A DNA stretch of 64,000 nucleotides from Clusia tigrina. Its lineage: Eukaryota > Arthropoda > Insecta > Diptera > Clusiidae. The notes under the pieces were generated by a model. It saw only the letters and a program-made list of their open reading frames with translations, was not told where the DNA came from and searched no databases. The stretch is from NCBI GenBank assembly GCA_920105625.2, contig OV050030.1:89437652-89501651 (forward strand). The letters run 5' to 3'. The position numbers and the translations under genes were made by a program. This document shows, one piece after another, positions 9,736-20,336 of the stretch. Position 1 is the stretch's first letter. Each line of letters opens with the position of its first letter.

Positions 9736-9870
9736 TTGCCCTAGTGATATTTACCAGGCTCGGAATCAGTGCCTCACCACTCCTTTGGAGAAGGATCGGG
9801 AAAATACCCTCCGCACCCCGCGATTTATATGACTGAAAAGAGCTGATGGCACATCTCAACCTCTCAGTAG

Positions 9871-11191
9871 TTATAATTTATTCCTTGCTCTTCTAGGAAG
9901 AGCATCCATCTGCAAAGATGGCGGTAACTGGATCGAGCTCCCAGGAAAGTGCACACGCAGCAAAAGGAGAGTGCGAGCATTTGCCGTGAACGTCCCATCC
10001 TCAGATTTCAATGCCAGCTTTAAATCGACTTTGTTTTTCGCACGAGCTCTATGGAGTCGTGCTACTTCAGGAGTCGATTCTACACTTTCACAAAAGGATC
10101 TAAAGCTAGTCCTTTTGGCTTGTCTGATCTTTTTGTTATAGATCGTCAACTCTTTTTTATATTCTTCCCAGTCCCCCGTACGCTTAGCTAGATTTAATAG
10201 CCTACGCACCTTAGTACGTCTAGTAGACAGACTAGAGTTCCACAAAGGAACATTCCTGCTGTTTTTCTTTGTTCTTAGAGGACAAGATAAAACATAGTAT
10301 TCGGGAATGATTTCATTCAGCTCATTGACGCCCTCCTCTAGCCCCACCGGATTTTTATATATTCCTTGGATGTTTGAGGATGAGAGTAGTGAATTAACTG
10401 AACTATTGAAGAATTCCCAGTTAGTATACCTAGGATTTCTAAAAACTACCGTTTTTGTGACGATACCTCCTATATCGAACTCAATTATGCTGTGGTCCGA
10501 CAGAGAGGGTTCGTCCGAAACTTTCCAATTGTTAACAATATCAGTTAGCTCAGGATTACATAAAGTTAGATCAAGAACTTCCTCCCTAATTACATTTCGA
10601 AAAGTGGGTGTGTTAACCTTATTCAATATATATAAATTAAGTGATAATAAAAATTCTAGAACTGACTCACCCCGTGGTGTCACTGCTACCCCAGATGGTA
10701 TTGTGTGCGTTTGAGTCACAGCCCACGAATAGTGGAATCCTTTTGGATAGGCAATACTTCGCCAGCTTATAGACTTCTTCCGGGATATCTCCCGGAAAGT
10801 AGGCCGATGCAACGACTATGTCGCGAGAGACCCCATCATTTATGTACTTTACCATGATGGGTGTCAGATCTCGCGACTTGAATTCTGAAAGGCAAAAGTA
10901 ATTAATATCATTTCTAATCAGGATACAGGTGCGGGGAATGTCAACATTGGCATCCCATATTACCTTTGTAAACTTACTAGAAAGGCCCCTAGTTTGACCT
11001 TTGTAACACCATGGCTCTTGAATGAGGGCCAGCCCCATGTTGTTCTTGGCAAACACCCTCTTGATGACAGCCGAGGCTGCTCTGGCATGGTGGATGTTTG
11101 CTTGAGCCACTTTCAGTCTCGTCATCTTATGGAACAGGTTGTGACGGGATGGTGTTATTCCCATCTTCGTCCTCCTCGTCCATAGGGACAT
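9871..11191 (-). pseudogene. LINE ORF2, APE-type endonuclease and linker
   Basis: Two overlapping frames (10667-11191 and 9871-10812) together read an AP-endonuclease-like domain that nicks target DNA for reverse transcription. Visible motifs are QANIHHARAASAV (start, about 11125), LIQEPW (catalytic Glu), GCDSNAHNTIWGSS, and SLSDHSIIEFD with the catalytic SDH. After it comes the Arg-rich linker SFRSFCESVESTPEVARL, which aligns with the same segment of the inner LINE. A one-base frame change lies near 10675. The frame ends at 9871 and RT resumes in another frame at 9735, with sequence missing in between. Confidence 0.8.
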
Positions 11192-11236
11192 CCTCTAGAC
11201 TGTGTACCAGTGAAGGACAGTATGCGGCCTCAGCCC

Positions 11237-11764
11237 CTATCTCAACACTGGGGGCCCTGGAAGAGATTTCCGGGGCCTCTTCAACGCATATCCCGAGCTC
11301 TTTATTAGTTGCATGGACCCATCATCTATTTCCACGGACAACAAGTGTCCGTTGCCCTCGTCCTTGCAACTCCATACTCTCCAGAAATTGGTGTTTAGCC
11401 CAATATTTTGCCGGGAGAGAAACTTTAATGACACAGCTACCTCTTGTCCACTACTACGAGGGAGGAAGAGGAAGAATGTGTGTGATTGTGGGATGTTGTC
11501 TCCCACTCTGGCGATCAAACTGACGCCCTCTCTCACTGAAAGCTGCGTCACGACCCCTTTCAGCCATTCCACCGAGTCCGTCGAACAGCATTCGATGCTC
11601 AGGAAGCCAGGCTTGAAGTGGATACCATCGAAGGAGAATTCTTTGATCCACTCATCAACCAGCCTCTCAAGCAACATCTGCTCAACACTTGTCAGCTCCT
11701 CTCTAGTCAGGATGGTGTTCGGATAGTTCGCAGCAACAACAGCCATCTTGATGACGGACGCCAC
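11237..11764 (-). pseudogene. LINE ORF1, C-terminal nucleic-acid-binding domain
   Basis: 175-residue frame with the layout of the ORF1 domain found in LOA-, jockey- and R1-type fly LINEs (DUF4780-like): VEQMLLERLVDEW, a FKPGFLSIECCS stretch, then a VWSCKDEGNGHLLSVEIDD segment. ORF1 proteins bind element RNA and escort it as an RNP. The EN ORF begins about 50-100 bp downstream on the minus strand. The N-terminal part lies in another frame at 11934-12551, so ORF1 is frame-broken near 11770-11930. Family assignment is by eye. Confidence 0.6.
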
Positions 11765-11933
11765 CCTAGCGTGTAGCTACCTGCTGCCTTGGACACTCCA
11801 CGACTAGGTGGGCCTGACGGTGTCGCCGTCTTTCTCTTTTTGGCTGGGTCAAGATTAGGAGAAAAGGTGTTTAGTACCCTTTTCTGCAGGTTCTTGTTTA
11901 CATTCGGTTGTGATGTTGTGCCAGCCGAATCCT

Positions 11934-12551
11934 TTACAACCCTGTGCCCCTTTGCCTTGGCAAGAGCATCATCTGGTTGCAAACCCTTAGACAGGTGGCT
12001 GAGGTACCATCTGACTTTAGCTCCTTTCTTCTCGGTTCGTCCCAACCCCCAGGTTGACCACTATCAGGAAGAGGGATTCCTCTCTTGGCCATCTTGGAGG
12101 TTTTCTCCGAGGTAGGTTGGGATGGATTACTCCCTTTGTCCCCCAGTTTTACTCCCAGTGTCAACAATCTCTCCTTAGTGGCGATGGGAGTTTGTTGAGT
12201 TGGTCCCATTTTTGCCCTGGCAGCAGCAGAAGTGGATGGCACATCATCGGAAGAAAGTTTCCGAATTCCTGCACCACCCATCCCGCGTACTGTCATTGGG
12301 GGTCCCATAGGTCCACCCACTGTTTTGGTCATGGATGAAGGTCTCCGTTCATTGACCGCAGCAGCATTTGATTTGGGCTTAGCGGGTGATCTTACCCCAT
12401 TAAAAATTGCTTCATCAAGGATTCTTTGCTCCATCTGATTTGCCAATTGAATTGCGGTGATGTCCCGCGGAATTTTTGAGTTAAATTTTTGCTTCTTCAT
12501 GAAGATTCTTTTTGCGGAGAATATAAAGACCACTCTTACAGAGATGCGCAA
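11934..12551 (-). pseudogene. LINE ORF1, low-complexity N-terminal part
   Basis: 205-residue frame, rich in Lys, Ser, Pro and Gly, with a short amphipathic segment (IQLANQMEQRILDEAIF) and then a disordered basic region, typical of the variable N-terminus of LINE ORF1 proteins. The probable start is the Met before KKQKFNSKIP near 12500. It overlaps another frame at 11707-12045 that contains the continuing ORF1 sequence, so at least one frameshift lies near 11950. No catalytic function expected. Confidence 0.5.
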
Positions 12552-12774
12552 TATCCGAGCTAGGCTATTACCACGGAAGGGCGCCTTTTATTCGGGGGCT
12601 CCGTTTACGACTAGACTATTTAACAGGGCGTCTAGCCTGGCAGATCATTAGCACGGGTCGCGTGACACCTTAATCCAGCCCTTACCTTCCAACCATAGTC
12701 AAGCTCAATGCTGTACTATTAAGGAGTATCAAACACTGAGCTCTACATCCTGACCTATGCTAGATCCAGCACTA

Positions 12775-13998
12775 TCAGACAATTGCTACCATTGTAGACC
12801 GACCATTGTAGACAGTCGAAGGATTTTCTACCGGCAAGTGTTTTGAGAGAGTAGTTGGTTTCTGAATGTTCGTTTTTGCCCAGGTATTATTTTCTGTTTT
12901 TATGGGTGGTTTATGTATTATTGCACTGTTTAGTTTTTTAGTAGCCTTCCAAAGGGAATAATTTGTATCGGCAGTTGTCCCTAAATTGTTTAGATAATTT
13001 TCTAGTTTGCAATCCTCATATTGTTTTATCGTTGCCTTCAGTTCTTTTCCTACTTTATTGAATTTAGCTTTGTCTTCAGCGTGTTTTGTATTTTGCAATT
13101 TCTTCCTGAGTCTTCTTTTTTGTCCTATTTTATACTTAATGTGAGCTGGGACAGTAGTAATTTGTGATGGGCTGAGAATTGGGGTTTAACTGAGTTTGAC
13201 GATGTTGTCATTTAGGTATGCTATTGCTGTGTGTATTTCTTTATTTGATTTTAATGAAATATATGTTATGTTATTTTCTATCAATTGTCGAAATTTGTTC
13301 CAGTCTGTTTTGTAATTATATAAGCCTCCAGATATTTTTGTATCCGGCTTGCTTTGCAGGGCCAATATGGTTGGAGAATGCTCTGATGACAAATGTAAAC
13401 ATGTTTTTATTGATAAGTGTTGTTGTAAGTTGTTCGTGCAATATGTGTTTTGAAATGCAGAAGTCAATTAAGTCCGGTAATTTTCTTATGTCTGCTGGCC
13501 CAGTAAGTTGGCTCACCCGTACTAATAAAGTGACTTATTTTCTTTATGGCGTCTAGTAGTTGGCGGCCTTTCGCGTTTGTCAGTCTAGAGCCCCATGTTG
13601 AGTTTTTTGCATTATAGTCTCCTCCAGCTATCTAACGGCTTCCTAATGATTTTAAATAGTCCATGTATTGAGCCTTTGTGTGTTTGGGTGTACACAGCTG
13701 GTAATTGATCCTCTCAAGTCACTTATCTCTATAGAGGTTGCTTGAATGTGATGTGTTTTATAGTCTTCTAGTTCTAAGCATTTAAAGGATTTCTTTATAA
13801 TAATTGCTGTTCCCCCGTGTGCTCGATTGTCAGGGTGATTTATATATTATAGTTCGGTATGTTATTATAGCTTCTGTCAGTAGCATTAGTTTCAGATATT
13901 AGCATAATGTCAATTGAATGGTCGCACATGAACTTTTTAAGTTCTAGTAAGTGGTACGATAGTCCATTGGCGTTCCAAAAGGCAATCGTTATTATACT
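12775..13998 (-). pseudogene. Jockey-like endonuclease and EN-RT linker, broken
   Basis: APE-type endonuclease in pieces: WNANGLSYHLLELKKFM near 13900-13990, ISETN with the catalytic Glu, a middle part disrupted by stops, then PADIRKLPDLIDFCISKHI and SSEHSPTI (degenerate SDH) at 13316-13516 and 13186-13467. The linker KFNKVGKELKATIKQYEDC lies at 12775-13098. The catalytic His-Asp motif has decayed (SEH). Confidence 0.7.
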
Positions 13999-14433
13999 TC
14001 TGGAAACCATCTAGTTTCGATACAAGCAGTGTCAGAATGTTCATCATACTTGTCATTTGGGTTATTAATTCTTTCAACATTATTTTTAAATCTGAGAGGT
14101 CGACGTTATGCTGTGTTGGTATTGTGTTGTTTATTGGCTGTGTTGTGGTTTTGTGTTAAGGCTGGTGATGTATTTAGCATATGACATCCCAGGTGTGTAG
14201 TTTTTATTTGTTTACACTGTGGGTATATTCACAGGTGGATCTGCTGATTTTTGTTCATCAGTTGGAGTTATTTCTTTTTTATGTAATGTATTTAATTTAC
14301 GGGTATTTTTGTATTTGTAGTGATTTGTGAATCGTACAGCCTTTATAGTTTGCTGTGTGGTTTTCACTACAAAGAGCGCAATTTAATTTGCTGTATCATA
14401 TCTTTTTCAATATTGCAATGAATTGTGCTGTGG

Positions 14434-15370
14434 TTACCTGCGCATTTGACACACACAGGGTCCAAATTTTGGTGGTCCATATTTTTGGCAATTTGTGCAT
14501 TGTGGAATAGTTCTTTTTTGGTGAGGTGGTTTGAAATTTATTTTACAGTGTAAAATATGGGTTAAGGAATATATGTCTTTGTTATTATAGTTTGGTTTAA
14601 GTTCCAGGGAGAATAAAGGAAATGGTTGTTTATTTGTTTGCATGTTGTGAATGTTTAGTACTTCATGTCCTAATTCTGCCAGTCCAGCTATAATATCGTC
14701 TTTTTCCCTTGAGTAATTACTTTTCGTAAAATTACTTTAAATCCAATTTTAAGCAATTTTATTATGTTTGTATAATGTACAGATTCTGCCAGTTGTATTT
14801 TTATTTCGTTTTTGTTCTATGCTTTTATCTCGTATTTGGTATTTGGTAGCTGATTTAGAGCTTTATTTAGTGCATTAATATTTTCCACGTTTTGTATATT
14901 TTGTATGTTTTGTTATTTGATTCTGTATGGTTGCATTTATTTTTGTCCCACTGTTGTATTTTTCTTCAGTTGTGTCATTTAGTGCCAGTAGTTCGAACCT
15001 GTTTGTTGTATTTGGAGGGAGTAACTTGCTCAGCCAATATTCTTGTCGTGTTGTGTGTATTGTGCTCAATGAGTTTGTTTTTCTGTTTTTTGTTGTTGTT
15101 ATTTTGATCCGTTAATTTGTTTGGCGATTGCTTCTCGCGGTTACGTTTTCGGTTACTCTGGTCGGAATGTTTGCTATTGTTTCTACTGTTTGAGTTTTGT
15201 ACTTGCGTGTTTGTTGCTGTTGTTGTAATTGGTGTTGTTGGCTTAGTAGACATAATTGTTGCGTTAGTATAAAGCAATGTACTTGTAATAGCTGTCGAAG
15301 CTACTGTTGTAGAGCTTTGTGTTGTGGTTGTTCTTCCTGTTGTTGTAGCTGGTGGGTAAGCCTCCATCAT
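14434..15370 (-). pseudogene. Jockey-like ORF1 (Gag-like), broken
   Basis: N-terminal frame 14975-15370 is low complexity (Thr, Ala, Asn, Gln, Lys), then a frame change leads to NTTNRFELLALNDT (14875-15069), then a gap, then FSLELKPNYNNKDIYSLTHI with KRTIPQCTNCQKYG at 14434-14643. The last is the jockey-type RNA-binding domain followed by zinc knuckles, of which only the first Cys pair is clear. It would bind element RNA. At least three lesions; not functional. Confidence 0.65.
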
Positions 15371-15373
15371 AGT

Positions 15374-15798
15374 AGTGGGTGTCGCGCATTGAACACTCCA
15401 TGGAATTGAAGCGCTGGTAGTGGTGCCGTTAAGGAGAGCGGGGGACCAGGATCTGGCTACTTCGACAGGTAAATTGGAGCAGCCGTTACAAGTAGAGATA
15501 AATGAGAATATGCATTTTTATTTCTGGTTGTTTTTTATTGATGAGTGTCAGACACTCATTTTAAATATTTTGTTGTTTTTGTTGTTTTTGAAATGTTTTG
15601 TGAATTTTACACTTCGCTTTTAATCTGTTCTAGCAAATTAAATTCCGTAAATAAATAAGTCTAAAGAACGAATTCAGTTTAAACACAGTGAAAAACCGTC
15701 ACAATCACGGAGCACGCATGAATTCGCCTGCGCACAGTTTGAAATTTCACTTCAAATATGAAATTATAAATATATTTGTTCTTGTTTTTAAATTTCAG
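15374..15798. other. Gap between jockey element and PWP2 exon
   Basis: AT-rich sequence with no coding potential I can support. Its right end is the polypyrimidine-rich acceptor (ttttaaatttcag) of the first visible PWP2 exon, so at least part is intron. Confidence 0.4.
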
Positions 15799-16888
15799 AT
15801 AGCCGTTGCAACTCTTAATGGAAACATAATTGTGTTTGAAATTAAAACTGCAACACAAATTGTTTCTATTGAGGGTCTTAATGATTTGGGCAGCGGTCGT
15901 TCTGAAATTGATTTGATAACGGCCAAACAGAGTTTGCAAGGAAAGTAAGTTTTATTTGTTTCAAATAAAAATTTATAAAATTAATCTGAATATTTTCTAA
16001 TTACTATTAATTTTTCTTCTAGATACTTTACTTCTATTGATTATTCAACCGATGGTGAATGTATTCTAGCCGGTGGAAAATCTCAAATGATATGTATTTA
16101 CCAAGTTCGTGAAGCAGTTTTACTAAAGAAATTGGAAATTACTCAAAATCATAGCTTCGATAGCATGGATGTTTGTTTACAAACTTTTTATATATTCATA
16201 TTTATTTTTTTATATTCCTAAATAATTATTTATGGCAGGAATATGTTAATCGATGCAATTTAACTGAATTTGGAAGCATGGCTCTTGTAGAGAAGCGAGA
16301 GGAAAATGAAGGTGGTAATTCTAACGTACGTTTGCGTAAGGTAATAGAGGGTGATATCACTTCTCGAAATTTTGAGCCTGAAATCAAGGTATTTGCGGTG
16401 AAATTTTCACCTACAGGACATGCATTCGCCATTGCATGTACAGAAGGTCTTTGCATTTACACTTTAGATAGGGGTTTGTTATAAACCAATAATAATCATT
16501 TGATATTCTATTATAATAATATTGTTGTAGGTGTTGTTTTTGATCCGTTTGATTTGTCCTTAGAGGTGACTACCAAATCAATTAACGCTTCAATAAAGGA
16601 TCAGGAATTTTCAAAAGCGTTGATTATGGCATTAAAAATAAATGAGTCCAATTTGTTTTCACTGGTGGTGGAGAAAATCGCATATGAAAATAGTAAGCAT
16701 TACAATTATCACTCACTATTATATATATTTTCTAAAGGTCTGTCTCGCCAGTGCTTCCATTGGTTACATATTTTTGAACCGAACCTAATAAGTTCATTAT
16801 CAATTGGTATATCCGTCATTCAACTACTTTTAGTAAGATTAATTAATGGGAGCACAGCTAGTAACAATATAAATTCATGAAATTTATA
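15799..16888 (+). CDS. PWP2: PWP2 (periodic tryptophan protein 2) gene fragment, C-terminal half
   Basis: Spliced reading: exons 15799-15944, 16023-16170, 16239-16473 and 16531-16692, with GT-AG introns of 57-78 bp in consistent phase. Protein motifs match PWP2: ATLNGNIIVFE, GRSEIDLITAK, ILAGGKSQMICIYQVREAVLLKK, LTEFGSMALVEKREE, RNFEPEIKVFAVKFSPTGHAFA, GVVFDPFDL and SKALIMALKINESNL. PWP2 is a WD40 subunit of the small-subunit processome (UTP-B) that acts in nucleolar 18S rRNA processing. Here the last WD repeats and the start of the helical C-terminus are seen. A fifth exon (acceptor at 16736-16737, frame open to 16879) no longer resembles PWP2, and the expected end is not found. Upstream exons are absent; they may lie left of the window across a giant TE-filled intron, or this is a duplicated gene fragment. 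Confidence 0.8.
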
Positions 16889-17495
16889 ATTTGAATGCGG
16901 GTGTACATTCTACAAAACCTGAGGGTATTTCACATTCTTCTGTGCTAATAGTAAAATTTATGTGTACCATATTGGTCAAATGATGTTTCAAAATGGATTA
17001 AAAGTAGTTACATATGTCAAAGAGATTTTATTTATTTATAAAGTTCCTTAATTTGGATTAATGGAAAATCTATTAAAAAATAGATTCGCACAGCAGCAGA
17101 GATTACTATCTCTGGCCAAATTAATTGCATATAGTGGCCATCATAAGTATAACCAATAATGTTTCTTTTAATTGTTTTTATATATTTCATATTGAACTTT
17201 CACTTTTAAACCACGGTTTGTAAATAACGACTTAAATAATTTCGCACTCAAATAATAAATTTCATTCGAGAATTATACAAAGCCAGTTTGTTTACACTCC
17301 ACTCCACAAGGCTATTCTTAAAAATTACAAATTTTTTATCCCATTTATTTTTGTAATATCCACAGCTTTTAATTAATTAAAACCCATAACTCGACAAAAA
17401 TTGACGAAAAATCTACCCATTTTATATTTAGATATTGCTTAAATGGCATCATATTTTATATTCTTATCCTTGTATATTCCTTGATCAGAATACTT
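16889..17495. other. Non-coding AT-rich stretch
   Basis: No coding frame, repeat family or regulatory motif that I can support. It may hold the 3' end of the PWP2 transcript, but no convincing coding continuation is seen. Confidence 0.4.
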
Positions 17496-17744
17496 ATTTA
17501 TTATTATTATTATTATTAACAGGCTAAAAGAACACCGCGACCTAAAAGATCTATTGTGCAGCCTCGTACCCAACTAAAACAGTCCTAGACTGTTTATAAA
17601 TCTCGTAACTGCTGTGGGCTTAATTTTAACTAGGTGATTTGGAGATATGTCTGCGTCTTGCCACCGCTGGGCAAGTGCATAGAATATGTTCTGCCGTTTC
17701 CTACTCCTCTTGTCAGAGTCGACAGGAATCGTCTTCTACCACGC

Positions 17745-18059
17745 CTATTTTTTCAGATGGTAATTTAGTCTACAGTGTCCTGTTAAAAGTTCAGTATAGA
17801 GTTTGATGTCATTTCTGCTGAGGTGTAAAGAAGCATCTACCCTGATGTGTTCAGGATCAATGAGTAGTCTCGACTGCCGCATGCCTTTTTGGGCTCTCCA
17901 GTAGTTTAGCAGACCTCGTTTTTCCTGTTCGCACAACAGGTTATTTGTGTAGCTACTGTTTACCCCACAGAAGGATTCTGGACCTATAAAGGCAGTGCCT
18001 GCACCCCTTTTTGCTAAATAATCATGTCCCTCATGTCCCTCATGTCCCGGTACCCACAT
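17745..18059 (-). pseudogene. LINE RNase H end and C-terminal tail
   Basis: 104-residue frame starting MWVPGHEGHEGHDYLAKRGAG, the last RNase H motif (His and Asp region), then GPESFCGV and a tail with a partial Cys/His end (LLTGHCRLNYHL). The GHE unit is repeated by a small in-frame duplication (catgtccct three times on the plus strand near 18025-18050). It is out of frame with the upstream ORF2 because of a lesion between 18060 and 18143. Confidence 0.75.
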
Positions 18060-18143
18060 TAGCGTAACAGAGTTTCGGGCTGCTAGGGTATTGAGAAGTT
18101 TACAGCATTCCCAGACCAGCTTTGATTGGAATGAGAAGTTTAT

Positions 18144-20336
18144 TTATGATTTCAGAGCTGCCTGGCTATCTGAGAGTATGCATATTTTGGTGTTGCGTGT
18201 ACCCCTGCGTAGACATTCTCTAGCACATAACTCTAAAGCGTGGATCTCCGCCTGAAAAATGGAAGCTGTTTTTCCCATTGCAATTGCTTTTTGGAAATTT
18301 GGCCCTACAATTCCAGCTCCTGCACTGCCATCTTCCATTTTGGACCCATCTGTATACCACAACTGTGAGTCCTGTTTTATTATTATTTCCTTGTTTCTCC
18401 AAGCTGAACGGTCACTGATGACCACTTTGAATTGCTTTGAGAAGTCTAATTTTCTGTCCATTTTGCCGAAGACCATGAGGCACGGAGAATTCCAGACAGT
18501 GTCCAGAATCTTTGCGTGCCCCGAAAGGTTGCCTTCTTTAAGATGAGCTAGATTAGGTAGCCTTAGGGCCGCGCTGGCCGTCATCATTTTAACTACAAGG
18601 TGTAGAGGAGTCAGTCCAGTGATCACTCCCAATGCTAGTGTGGGGCACGTTCTCATTGCTCCCGTCACACTCAAACAGGCTATACGGTGAATCTTGTTAA
18701 GAGTCATCTGAGCTCTTGTTTGGTTTACTTTTGGCCACCATACCAACGACGCGTAAGTAATCATTATTACTATTATTGTTCTATATGACCACGCTATCAT
18801 TTTTGGCCGTAGTCCCCATGTTTTACCGTACAACCTCTGGCAAGCATAGGTTGCTCTTAAGGCTTTACTAGTTATGTATGATAAGTGGTTTTTCCAAGTT
18901 AGAGTTTTGTCTAGGATTACTCCCAGATATTTCATTTCATTGGACATTGTTAAGTTTGTGGTCCCTAAACTTAAGGTCCCCAGATTCAGTTTCCTTCTTT
19001 TGGTGAAGGGTACCACGTTTGTTTTATTCGGATTTATCGATAGGCCTTTCTCCTGACCCCAGTTTTGAGTGATGTCAAGAGCTAGTTGTATGCGATCTGT
19101 TATGGTAGAGTCAAACTTGCCTCTGACCATAATTACCAAATCATCCGCAAAGCCCTGAACTTCGTATCCGAGGTCATTGAGAGTTTGTAAGAGCTCGTCG
19201 ATAACCAATAACCATAGGAGTGGCGATAGGACGCCCCCCTGGGGACATCCTTTGGTTGACCTGACAATTTGCTTTGCTGTCCCTGTTTCAAAGATTGTTG
19301 TTCTGTTTTTCAGCATATTGAGAGCCCATGTTATGATCAGTCTTTGTATACCTTTCCTGTTCATCCCCTCCTCAATTGATCTGAAAGTAGCATTGCCAAA
19401 AGCCCCCGTAATGTCAAGCGATGTACAGAGAGCTATTTCTTTACCCTCAAACGCCTTTTCAATTTTGCTCGTTAAGCTATGTATGGCTGTCTCAGTCGAT
19501 TTGCCTGATTGGTAAGCGTATTGTTCAATATGAAGAGGAGAATCTTTAAGATAAGTTTCCCTGATATATTGGTTCAGAATTTTTTCCATAACTTTTAGCA
19601 AGAATGACGTTAGGCTAATGGGCCGATAGGCTTTTGGCGTGTGGTCCGCCTTTTTGCTTGCTTTCGGTATGAAAGCCACCCTAGCCTTCGTCCAAGGTTT
19701 AGGCACTATGCCTAGTTCCAGGCTTATCCTGTTTGTTAGCACAGGTGCTAATACATCAACACCTTGCCGAAGTAGGCACGGTTGTATATTATCGACACCT
19801 GGCGATTTGAATGGTCTAAAAGTGGAGATAGCCCATTTGGTTTTATTGACGGTGAAGATTCTGGGAGCCAGTGAGAGTTCCCTCCGTGTAGGCATCAAGA
19901 AACGAGTATTCTCGATGATTTCACTATCCTCTCCGCTAGTGGCACAGCCTGGAAAGTGAGTGTCCAACAAAAGCTGTCCCGTCTCTTCCAGGCTCTCCGT
20001 AAAATTTCCGTCAGGCTTCTTGAGTGTAGAAAGGCCGTTTGAGTGATCTTTATTGAGTGATTTCTGGAGTCGGGTAGCTGCTGGGAGGGTTTCAATCTCC
20101 TCACAGTACTTTTTCCATGAGTCTCTCTTAGATCTTCTCAACTCATTATTATAGGCCGTTAAGGCACTTCTATAAGATGCCCAGTCACCATTAGACTTGG
20201 CTCTATTAAAGAGTTGACGGGCTTTTTTGCGCAAAACATTTAGCTCCCCGCTCCACCAGGGTACGTTCCTAGAACGTTTCTTCACAACTAAATTGCAACT
20301 ACTTTCAAAAGCCTCGATTATTATATTATTGATATT
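18144..20336 (-). CDS. LINE ORF2 fragment: reverse transcriptase and RNase H
   Basis: Open for about 730 codons. The linker RSRNVPWWSGELNVLRKKARQ is near the start, then FRPFKSPGVDNI, ARVAFIPKASKK, YRPISLTSFLLKVMEKI, SLDITGAFGN (first Asp), GCPQGGVLSPLLWLL and GFADDLVI, where the usual YADD Tyr is Phe. Then come a thumb domain and RNase H motifs QLWYTDGSKMED, IFQAEIHALEL and ILSDSQAALKS. It would make cDNA at a nick and degrade the RNA template. The frame ends just after the third RNase H residue; the last RNase H motif lies in a separate frame at 17745-18059. No endonuclease of its own type, so not autonomous as it stands. Confidence 0.85.
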   Translation of the reverse strand, partial: NINNIIIEAFESSCNLVVKKRSRNVPWWSGELNVLRKKARQLFNRAKSNGDWASYRSALTAYNNELRRSKRDSWKKYCEEIETLPAATRLQKSLNKDHSNGLSTLKKPDGNFTESLEETGQLLLDTHFPGCATSGEDSEIIENTRFLMPTRRELSLAPRIFTVNKTKWAISTFRPFKSPGVDNIQPCLLRQGVDVLAPVLTNRISLELGIVPKPWTKARVAFIPKASKKADHTPKAYRPISLTSFLLKVMEKILNQYIRETYLKDSPLHIEQYAYQSGKSTETAIHSLTSKIEKAFEGKEIALCTSLDITGAFGNATFRSIEEGMNRKGIQRLIITWALNMLKNRTTIFETGTAKQIVRSTKGCPQGGVLSPLLWLLVIDELLQTLNDLGYEVQGFADDLVIMVRGKFDSTITDRIQLALDITQNWGQEKGLSINPNKTNVVPFTKRRKLNLGTLSLGTTNLTMSNEMKYLGVILDKTLTWKNHLSYITSKALRATYACQRLYGKTWGLRPKMIAWSYRTIIVIMITYASLVWWPKVNQTRAQMTLNKIHRIACLSVTGAMRTCPTLALGVITGLTPLHLVVKMMTASAALRLPNLAHLKEGNLSGHAKILDTVWNSPCLMVFGKMDRKLDFSKQFKVVISDRSAWRNKEIIIKQDSQLWYTDGSKMEDGSAGAGIVGPNFQKAIAMGKTASIFQAEIHALELCARECLRRGTRNTKICILSDSQAALKS

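Larger units (their letters stand above)
4892..12655 (-). mobile_element. LOA-like LINE (minus), interrupted by another LINE and by gypsy copy 1
   Basis: Non-LTR retrotransposon read from about 12655 leftwards: ORF1 (12551-11237), endonuclease (11191-10300), EN-RT linker, then RT. RT stops at PQGG near 9263, where a plus-strand LINE (5342-9256) is inserted, and resumes with GVLSPILW at about 5335, running to 4892. There gypsy copy 1 interrupts it. Several frameshifts make it a fossil. LOA-group placement rests on the EN/RT type and a DUF4780-like ORF1; an RNase H domain is expected but would lie beyond the gypsy insertion. The exact 5' end is not resolved. Confidence 0.8.
12775..15373 (-). 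mobile_element. Jockey-like LINE (minus), RT half missing
   Basis: Read from 15370 leftwards: a Thr/Asn-rich ORF1 start (MMEAYPPATTT), ORF1 C-terminus with a single remaining CCHC-like part (QCTNCQKYG near 14480), then endonuclease from about 13998 (AFWNANGLSYHLLELKK and LISETNAT with the catalytic Glu). Next come the EN domain around 13190-13520 (TGPADIRKLPDLIDFCISK) and the EN-RT linker (NYLNNLGTTADTNYSLWKATKKLN), ending near 12775. RT is absent; the sequence changes to the LOA-like LINE region. Many stops and frame changes. Family call is by motif similarity to the fly jockey ORFs. Confidence 0.8.
17496..20336 (-). mobile_element. LOA-like LINE (minus), RT and RNase H with (TAA)n tail
   Basis: Non-LTR element read from 20336 to 17496. 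It carries an EN-RT linker, a full RT, RNase H and a 3' TAA-repeat tail (plus strand TTATTATTATTATTATTAA at about 17500-17520). EN of this family is missing; instead the 5' side joins a jockey-type endonuclease fragment (20337-21010). The coding part is nearly intact over 743 codons, with a break at about 18060-18143. Confidence 0.8.

Noticed and set aside
15197..15409. Plus-strand Cys-rich frame resembling a small Cys-rich peptide
   Set aside because: It is the reverse complement of the Thr/Asn/Gln-rich ORF1 start of the jockey element; composition artefact.
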